Below are positions 58,684-64,000 of a DNA stretch of 64,000 nt, one piece after another. Source of the stretch: Frigoribacterium sp. CFBP 13712 (GTDB lineage Bacteria; Actinomycetota; Actinomycetes; Actinomycetales; Microbacteriaceae); contig NZ_JACYVH010000002.1 of assembly GCF_014842255.1 (NCBI RefSeq), positions 296,519 to 360,518 of the forward strand, written 5' to 3'. The notes below the pieces were generated by a model. That model was not told where the DNA came from and made no database searches. It worked only from the letters and a program-made list of their open reading frames with translations. The translations under genes were made by a program, and so were the position numbers. How positions within the stretch are numbered: the first letter of the stretch is position 1; every line of letters begins with the position of its first letter.

Positions 58684-59949
58684 TCAGGTCAGGTCGCCCG
58701 CCCCGATGGCCTCGGCCTCGACGGCGGCCGGCTCGGGCCCGTCGTCGACGCGACGGAGGGCCTTGCGGGCCGCGATCACCACCACGAGGGCGACGGCGAC
58801 GCTCGCCGCGGCGAACACGTACGCCGCGCTCGGCGCGATCGTGTCGGCCAGCAGGGTCGCGACCGGAGGCGCCATCGCTCCGCCGAGGAACCTCACGCCC
58901 GAGTAGGCGCTCGAGGCGACCGAGCGGGGCAGGTCGGTGGCCTCCATCACCGACTCGGTCAGAACCGTGTTGAGCACGCCGAGCACGAGCCCGCCGACGA
59001 CGACGCAGACGACCAGGGTCGCAGGGGTGCCGACGACGATCGCTGCGGCGACGAGGTCGAGCGCCAGCAGGGGGAGGGCGATCTTCAGCACGGTGGTGCG
59101 CTTCATCCGGGCCGTGAGCATCGGCGCGACCCAGACCGAGGTGACGGCCAGCCCGACGCCCCAGCCGAAGAACGTGAAGCCGATGCCGAGTGCGCCGAAG
59201 CCGAGCGGATAGGGCGTGTAGGCGAGCAGCACGAAGAAGCCGATGTTGTAGAACAGCGCGGTCGCGGCGAGGGCGCCGAGCGCCGGACGGGCCAGGGCGC
59301 GGAAGGGCGCCGAGAGCCGGGTCGGCGTCGGCTTCTCCATCGAGCCGGATTTCAGGAACAGCACGATCGCGATGAACGCCACGGCCATCAGGGTCGTCAC
59401 GCCGAAGAACGGGCCGCGCCAGCTCACCGAGCCCAGCAGGCCGCCGATCAGCGGTCCGATCGCGATGCCGAGCCCGAGCGCCGCCTCGTACAGGATGATC
59501 GCCGAGGCCGTGCCGCCGCTCGCGGCGCCCACGATCGTGGCGAGGGCCGTCGAGATGAAGAGCGCGTTGCCGAGCCCCCAGCCGGCACGGAACCCGATGA
59601 TCGATCCGACGTCGCCGCTCGTGGCTGCGAGCAGGGCGAACACGACGATCAGCGCCAGCCCGATCAGCAGGGTCCTCTTCGCGCCGAGTCGGCTCGAGAC
59701 GTAGCTGGTGAAGAACATCGCGACCCCGGTGACCGCGAGGTAGCTGGTGAAGAGCAGCTCGGTCTGAGTCGGCGTCGCTCTCAGCGACTCGGCGATCGCG
59801 GGCAGGATCGGGTCGACGAGGCCGATGCCCATGAACGCGACGACGCAGGCGAACGCGATGGCCCAGACCGCCGTCGGCTGGTGCAGGATGCTGGGTTTCG
59901 AGGGGGCTGCCGGAGGCGCGGTGACGGCGGACGAGGAGGCGCGGCTCAT
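58684..59949 (-). CDS. Major facilitator superfamily exporter, MarR-linked
   Basis: Twelve-helix drug/metabolite exporter (421 aa). The first helix FACVVAFMGIGLVDPILPAIAESL and the loop YVSSRLGAKRTLLIG (motif A) are typical of the DHA1 group; GLGLGIAIGPLIGGLLG carries the antiporter motif C. A polar loop at about 200-215 separates the halves. It is coupled to the upstream marR gene (4-nt overlap), so its expression is probably released when MarR binds a toxic ligand. Substrate is unknown. Confidence 0.92.
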   Translation of the reverse strand: MSRASSSAVTAPPAAPSKPSILHQPTAVWAIAFACVVAFMGIGLVDPILPAIAESLRATPTQTELLFTSYLAVTGVAMFFTSYVSSRLGAKRTLLIGLALIVVFALLAATSGDVGSIIGFRAGWGLGNALFISTALATIVGAASGGTASAIILYEAALGLGIAIGPLIGGLLGSVSWRGPFFGVTTLMAVAFIAIVLFLKSGSMEKPTPTRLSAPFRALARPALGALAATALFYNIGFFVLLAYTPYPLGFGALGIGFTFFGWGVGLAVTSVWVAPMLTARMKRTTVLKIALPLLALDLVAAAIVVGTPATLVVCVVVGGLVLGVLNTVLTESVMEATDLPRSVASSAYSGVRFLGGAMAPPVATLLADTIAPSAAYVFAAASVAVALVVVIAARKALRRVDDGPEPAAVEAEAIGAGDLT

Positions 59950-60383
59950 GCGGGCACCGCCTCGGTGCTCACGCGGGTGGCGAGCAGCTGCGCGGCGTGG
60001 TCGAGCACGCCCCATTCGGCCTCGTCGAGGTCGGCGAACAGCGCCCCGAGGGCGTCGGCCAGCTGGGCCCGCCAGTCGACGAGGGCTCGGGTGCCCTTGT
60101 CGCTGATCGCGATCAGCCAGGCGCGCGAGTCGTCGACGTCGGCGATGCGGTAGACGAGCTCGTCGTCGACGAGCCCGCGGAGGAGCTTCGTCATGGTCGG
60201 TTGGCTGACGCGGCTCGCCTTGGCGAGGTCGCCCACCCGCAGGCTGCCGTCTGTCGTGAGGATCGACAGTGTGCGCCAGACGGCGGGGGAGGTGGTGCGG
60301 CCGGTCTCCTGCGCGGCGATGCGCGTCAGGCGATGGGTCGACGTCAGGAGGGATTCCAGGATGTCGGTCGGCTGTGAAGTCAT
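59946..60383 (-). CDS. MarR family transcriptional regulator
   Basis: Winged-helix repressor (145 aa) acting as a dimer. SLRVGDLAKASRVSQPTMTKLLRGLVDDELVYR forms the recognition helix, followed by wing residues DVDDSRAWLIAISDKG (the D-x-R signature). It probably controls its own operon with the MFS exporter through the palindrome 14 nt upstream of the start. Ligand unknown. Confidence 0.93.
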   Translation of the reverse strand: MTSQPTDILESLLTSTHRLTRIAAQETGRTTSPAVWRTLSILTTDGSLRVGDLAKASRVSQPTMTKLLRGLVDDELVYRIADVDDSRAWLIAISDKGTRALVDWRAQLADALGALFADLDEAEWGVLDHAAQLLATRVSTEAVPA

Positions 60384-60390
60384 GCCGAGC

Positions 60391-60396
60391 AGTCTA
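60391..60396 (-). promoter_or_regulatory. -10 box TAGACT of the marR operon
   Basis: TAGACT on the minus strand ends 7 nt before the marR ATG and directly abuts the operator, so bound repressor would exclude RNA polymerase. Confidence 0.55.
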
Positions 60397-60420
60397 TAGC
60401 CAAGCTATATAGCTTGGCTA
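60397..60420. promoter_or_regulatory. 24-bp perfect palindrome, MarR operator
   Basis: The arms read TAGCCAAGCTAT and its complement, symmetric without mismatch. It is the most AT-rich perfect palindrome in the window. Position just upstream of the marR -10 box, in front of a MarR gene, makes autoregulation likely. Confidence 0.85.
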
Positions 60421-60479
60421 ATCAGTTCGAGTGGACGGATCGCCGGAGGCAACCTGGGCACCGACTCCGCGCCTCCTGG

Positions 60480-60485
60480 TAGACC
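60480..60485 (+). promoter_or_regulatory. -10 box TAGACC (leaderless)
   Basis: TAGACC is followed by 6 nt and the ATG of the 94-aa gene. It lies 3 nt after a reverse 10-mer copy. Confidence 0.5.
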
Positions 60486-60491
60486 TGTGGC

Positions 60492-60776
60492 ATGACAGAC
60501 AGCAAGCCCACCGTGGCCGAGGGATCCGAGTACGTCGTCTTCTTCGAGGGCGGCCCCAGCGATGGCGCCACCGACACGCGCATCAGCACCGACGGCGGCT
60601 ACGACGACGAGATCACCGACTTCGTGCTGGTCGACGGCATGGAGACCGGCATCGTCTACACCGCCACCGAGGCGAAGATGGTCGGCGAGCAGCTGCAGGT
60701 GCACTACTCGCTCGACGTGAGGGACAGCGACCCGGTCGTCGACCCCGAAGACCGGAACGACGACCGCGACAACTGA
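60492..60776 (+). CDS. Small acidic conserved-looking protein
   Basis: Unrecognised 94-aa acidic protein, apparently all-beta: EGSEYVVFFEGGPSDGATDTRI, DEITDFVLVDGMETGIVYT, and EQLQVHYSLDVRD form three strand pairs. There is no cysteine, signal or membrane segment. Its own leaderless promoter and following 10-mer hairpin make it a single-gene unit. Function unknown. Confidence 0.6.
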   Translation: MTDSKPTVAEGSEYVVFFEGGPSDGATDTRISTDGGYDDEITDFVLVDGMETGIVYTATEAKMVGEQLQVHYSLDVRDSDPVVDPEDRNDDRDN

Positions 60777-60810
60777 CAGCGGGGGCTCCGGCCACCGACA
60801 GCAGGACCGC

Positions 60811-60844
60811 AGGAGGCGCGGGGGAACATTCCCCCGCGCCTCCT
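60811..60844. terminator. Hairpin from an inverted pair of the 10-mer
   Basis: A perfect 14-bp stem (AGGAGGCGCGGGGG with its complement) encloses the 6-nt loop AACATT, 34 nt after the 94-aa gene. Both arms contain exact 10-mers. Confidence 0.75.
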
Positions 60845-60857
60845 CGTTGTGCCCGGC

Positions 60858-61118
60858 ATGATGCTCGAGCTGTACACGTCCGCCTTCTGCGGTCCCTGCC
60901 ACGCGGCTCGCGCCGTCGTCGCCGAGGCCCGCGCCCTGGTGCCGGGGCTCTCGGTCGACGAGGCCGATGTGGCCCACCGACCGGGCGACGCCGAGGCGCG
61001 CGACGTGCGCAGCACCCCGACGATCGTCGTCACCCGCGACGACGGCGAGGTCGTGTTCCGGGCCGAGGGCGCGCCGACGCTCGACAAGCTGCTCGGGGCG
61101 CTCGCGCTCGCACTCTAG
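60858..61118 (+). CDS. Thioredoxin-like protein
   Basis: Small redox protein (86 aa) with the thioredoxin fold. LELYTSAFCGPCHAARAVV carries the CGPC active site at residues 11-14, and VRSTPTIVV holds the cis-proline loop. It lacks the usual N-terminal helix and is closer to glutaredoxin/mycoredoxin size. It may reduce disulfides in the cytoplasm. Start could also be ATG at 60861 or GTG at 60849. Confidence 0.85.
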   Translation: MMLELYTSAFCGPCHAARAVVAEARALVPGLSVDEADVAHRPGDAEARDVRSTPTIVVTRDDGEVVFRAEGAPTLDKLLGALALAL

Positions 61119-61210
61119 GAGCCCCGGGCATAGGTGGTCCATAGGGATCGCGCGGCGCAGCCATCGGCTCGTGCAAGGGGGCCGATAGCCAGGTCGTCGA
61201 GCGTGGTCGC

Positions 61211-62545
61211 ATGCCAGACGACGACATCCTCAGACCCCTGCCCGCCCCCGCCGGTCCGTTGCGGCTCGACATCGTCGTGCCCGTCCACGACGAGGCCGAC
61301 ACGCTCGAGACCAGCATCGGCGACCTGCACGCCCACCTGACGCGACACGTCGCCGAACGCTGGCGAGTGACCATCGCCGACAACGCCAGCACCGACGGCA
61401 CGGCCGAGCTCGCCGACCTGCTCGTGGCCCGGCTGCCCGGCGTCACCGCCGTCCATCTCGCCGAGAAGGGGCGGGGTCGGGCCCTCAAGCAGGTCTGGTC
61501 GGAGTCGCCGGCCGAGGTGCTCGTCTACCTCGACGAAGACCTCTCCACCGACCTCTCGGCCCTCGGCCCCCTCGTGGCGCCGCTGCTGTCGGGGCACTCC
61601 GACCTCGCCATCGGCACCCGGCTCAGCCGCTCGTCTCGCGTCGTGCGAGGCGGCAGGCGCGAGTTCATCTCGCGCAGCTACAACTTCCTGCTGCGACGCA
61701 CGATGGGGGTCGGCTTCAGCGACGCGCAGTGCGGGTTCAAGGCGATCCGGCGCGATGCCGCCGCGCAGCTGCTGCCGCTCGTCGAGGACACCGGGTGGTT
61801 CTTCGACACGGAGCTGCTGATCCTGGCCGAGCGGTCGGGCCTGCGGATCCACGAGGTGCCGGTCGACTGGGTCGACGATCCCGACAGCTCGGTCGACATC
61901 GTGGCGACGGCGACGGCCGACCTCAAGGGCATGGTGCGCGTCGGTGCGGGCATCGCGCGGGGCACGATCCCCGTCCAGGCCGTGTACGAGGCGATCGGGA
62001 GGCGCCCGTTCGAGTCCTCCGCGCCTCCTGCCTTCTTCTCGCAGGTGGTGAGGTTCGGAGCCGTGGGCGTGGCCTCGACGGCGGCCTACGCGCTGCTGTA
62101 CCTCGTGGCGCAGCAGGTGATGCCCGCCCAGTCGGCGAACTTCCTCTCGCTGCTCGTCACAGCCGTGCTGAACACGGCGGCCAACCGGCGGTTCACGTTC
62201 GGGGTCCGAGGCGCGCGGGGCGTCGCCCGCCATCAGCTGCAGGGGCTCGGCGTCTTCATGCTCGCGTGGCTGCTCACCTCGGGGTCGCTCGTGGTGCTGC
62301 ATGCGGCGGCGCCGTCGGCCGACGCGCACGCCGAGCTCGTCGTCCTGACCGCGGCGAACCTCGTCGCGACCGTGCTGCGGTTCGTGCTGCTGCGGGTCTG
62401 GGTGTTCCGGTCGGAGGCGACGCACGTCACCCCGGGCCCGGCCGACGACCGGATGCCCCGAGAGTCACCGGGCACGGCGCCCGACCCGACCGCGCTGTCC
62501 GGCACGGTCACGGGCGACGACGACGTCACGGCGGTCGGCCGATGA
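61211..62545 (+). CDS. GT2 glycosyltransferase fused to a GtrA-like domain
   Basis: Two-domain membrane enzyme (444 aa). The GT2 part (1-250) has DIVVPVHDEADTL, ADNASTDGT, LVYLDEDLSTDL and SDAQCGFKAIRRD, like dolichyl-phosphate glucose/mannose synthases. The C-terminal part (about 275-400) is a GtrA domain of four helices starting VVRFGAVGVASTAAYALLYL, thought to flip or hold polyprenyl-P-sugar. The last 45 residues are disordered. It overlaps the GT39 gene by 4 nt, forming a donor-and-transferase pair for surface glycosylation. Confidence 0.9.
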   Translation: MPDDDILRPLPAPAGPLRLDIVVPVHDEADTLETSIGDLHAHLTRHVAERWRVTIADNASTDGTAELADLLVARLPGVTAVHLAEKGRGRALKQVWSESPAEVLVYLDEDLSTDLSALGPLVAPLLSGHSDLAIGTRLSRSSRVVRGGRREFISRSYNFLLRRTMGVGFSDAQCGFKAIRRDAAAQLLPLVEDTGWFFDTELLILAERSGLRIHEVPVDWVDDPDSSVDIVATATADLKGMVRVGAGIARGTIPVQAVYEAIGRRPFESSAPPAFFSQVVRFGAVGVASTAAYALLYLVAQQVMPAQSANFLSLLVTAVLNTAANRRFTFGVRGARGVARHQLQGLGVFMLAWLLTSGSLVVLHAAAPSADAHAELVVLTAANLVATVLRFVLLRVWVFRSEATHVTPGPADDRMPRESPGTAPDPTALSGTVTGDDDVTAVGR

Positions 62546-64000
62546 GCGCCGGCACGACCTCGATGCCGGTCGAGCGTCCTCTCGCCGACCGTCCTCTCGC
62601 CGACCGTCCGGAGGCTGCGCGTGCTGCCGGCCCGCGCCTCCGTTCTCTCGGTCGACGCTTCGTCCGCGGCCGGGAGGGAGCGGCGGCGTGGGAGCGCCCC
62701 GCCTTCATCGCCCTGCTCGTCGCGACCGCTGGGTTCTATCTGATCAACCTGTCGGCGAACGGGTGGGCGAACTCGTTCTACTCGGCCGCCGTGCAGGCGG
62801 GTTCGCAGAGCTGGGAGGCGTTCTTCTACGGATCGTCCGACGCGGCGAACTCGATCACCGTCGACAAGCCGCCGGCCAGCCTGTGGTTCATGGCGCTGTC
62901 CGTCCGCCTGTTCGGGTTGTCGTCGTTCAGCATCCTGCTGCCCGAGGTGCTGATGGGTGTGGCGACCGTCGGCCTCGTCTGGGCCACGGTGCGTAGGCAC
63001 TCCTCCGCGACGGCCGCCTTCGTGGCGGGCGGTGTGCTCGCGCTCACGCCGGTGGCCGTGCTGATGTTCCGCTTCAACAACCCCGACGCGCTGCTCGTGC
63101 TGCTGCTGACCCTCGCGACGTACCTGACGCTCCGCGGTGTCGAGTCGGGGCGCATCCGCTGGGTGGTGTGGGCCGGCGTCGCCATCGGCTTCGGGTTCCT
63201 GACGAAGCAGCTGCAGGCGTTCGTCATCCTCCCCGTGCTGGCCGGCGTCTATCTGATCGCGGCGCCCGTCATCCTGCGCAAGCGGGTGCTGCATCTGCTG
63301 GCGGCGCTCGCCGCGGTGGTCGTGTCGGCCGGATGGTGGGTCGCCGTCGTCGAGCTGGTGCCCGAGAGCATGCGGCCCTACGTCGGCGGTTCGCAGAACG
63401 ACTCCTTCCTGGAGCTCACCTTCGGCTACAACGGCCTCGGGCGGCTGACCGGTGACGAGACCGGCAGCGTGACGGGAGGAGGCGGTGGTGCGGCCACCGG
63501 GGCGACCGGCATGTGGGGGGAGACCGGCATCACGAGACTCTTCACCGGCGAGTTCGGCGGTCAGATCACCTGGCTGCTGCCCGCCGCGCTGATCGTCGGA
63601 CTCGTCGCGCTGGTGCTGCTCGGCTTCCGGCACCGGACCTCCGCACGGCGGGCGACCCTGCTGCTCTTCGGCGGCTGGATGGTGCTGACCGCGCTCGTCT
63701 TCAGCTTCATGTCGGGCATCTTCCACGCGTACTACACCGTCGCCCTGGCGCCGGCGATCGCCGTGACCCTCGGAGCCGGAGCCGACGTGCTGTGGCGTCG
63801 TCGACACCGCCTCGTCGTCCGGATCGTCCTCGCCGTGACGGCCCTGCTGACCGGGGCCTGGGCATGGGTGCTGCTGTCGCGATCCGAGTCGTGGCAGCCC
63901 TGGATCAAGTTCGTCGTCGTGGGCCTCGCCCTCATCGGAGCCGTGCTCGTCCTGCTGCCCCGCCGGGGGCGCACGCTCACGGTGACGACCCTCGCGGTGC
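62542..64000 (+). CDS. GT39-like membrane glycosyltransferase, 3' end outside window
   Basis: Large GT-C transferase of the ArnT/PMT-like family, open at the right edge after 486 codons. A disordered, partly repeated N-terminus (PLADRPLADRP) precedes helix 1. The external loop SANGWANSFYSAAVQAGSQS and ITVDKPPASLWFMALSVRLFG are marks of the actinobacterial family usually found beside GT2-GtrA genes. About ten helices are visible, with a G-rich loop (TGGGGGAATGATG) near residue 315. It should transfer sugar from a polyprenyl-phosphate donor to a surface acceptor that is not identifiable here. Confidence 0.88.
   Translation, partial: MSAGTTSMPVERPLADRPLADRPEAARAAGPRLRSLGRRFVRGREGAAAWERPAFIALLVATAGFYLINLSANGWANSFYSAAVQAGSQSWEAFFYGSSDAANSITVDKPPASLWFMALSVRLFGLSSFSILLPEVLMGVATVGLVWATVRRHSSATAAFVAGGVLALTPVAVLMFRFNNPDALLVLLLTLATYLTLRGVESGRIRWVVWAGVAIGFGFLTKQLQAFVILPVLAGVYLIAAPVILRKRVLHLLAALAAVVVSAGWWVAVVELVPESMRPYVGGSQNDSFLELTFGYNGLGRLTGDETGSVTGGGGGAATGATGMWGETGITRLFTGEFGGQITWLLPAALIVGLVALVLLGFRHRTSARRATLLLFGGWMVLTALVFSFMSGIFHAYYTVALAPAIAVTLGAGADVLWRRRHRLVVRIVLAVTALLTGAWAWVLLSRSESWQPWIKFVVVGLALIGAVLVLLPRRGRTLTVTTLAV

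Overview
The window is high-GC (about 70 percent by eye), densely coded actinobacterial chromosome. Indirect Gln-tRNA synthesis (gatCAB), NAD-dependent ligase, class F sortase, DUF3039 and DUF3097 proteins, and many leaderless promoters (TAnnnT about 6 nt before the start codon) all fit Microbacteriaceae. I cannot name the genus. No prophage, insertion sequence, CRISPR array or rRNA operon is visible.

Layout: (1) 0-3 kb, an ABC exporter whose ATPase has a long acidic N-terminal extension, then a DUF3039 protein. (2) 3-17.5 kb, housekeeping: pncB, murI-rph-rdgB, a DedA protein, tRNA-Leu, an MFS exporter, mnmA-ligA, a secreted hydrolase and gatC-gatA-gatB. (3) 17.5-22 kb, poorly known conserved genes (membrane protein, DUF3097, DUF3054, DedA) and a Q/Y/G-rich repeat protein. 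(4) 22-33.9 kb, a lipid/redox region: SDR, FAD oxidoreductase and SRPBCC operon, two paralogous acyl-CoA ligases flanking an SDR, an MpaB-type oxygenase and a signal peptidase, then a TIGR03086-like protein, YceI and an aldo/keto reductase. (5) 34-41.5 kb, a surface-glycan locus: cellulose-synthase-like GT2, GT39, DUF4397 protein, GH8 hydrolase, class F sortase and a polyprenol-phosphate mannosyltransferase-like GT2. (6) 41.5-48 kb, the glgX-treY-treZ trehalose operon. (7) 48-54.5 kb, an epimerase, a subtilisin-like protease and a TPP-riboswitch-controlled ykoE-ykoD-ykoC thiamine-precursor ECF transporter. (8) 54.6-64 kb, a Tat-exported beta-helix protein, an FG-GAP protein, a zincin, tRNA-His, orn, a marR-MFS operon with a palindromic operator, a thioredoxin-like protein, and a GT2-GtrA/GT39 pair running off the right edge.

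The most unusual signal is not a gene. The 10-mer AGGAGGCGCG occurs 35 times exactly, on both strands, where a composition-only estimate predicts fewer than one. About 15 copies lie in the small intergenic fraction, and several form inverted pairs that make terminator-like hairpins just after genes. Copies inside genes are read in all three frames, so the DNA word rather than a peptide appears to be kept. This is how DNA uptake sequences behave in Neisseriaceae and Pasteurellaceae, and I know of no such element described in this group. A second, separate palindromic repeat occurs twice (43.4 and 58.6 kb).
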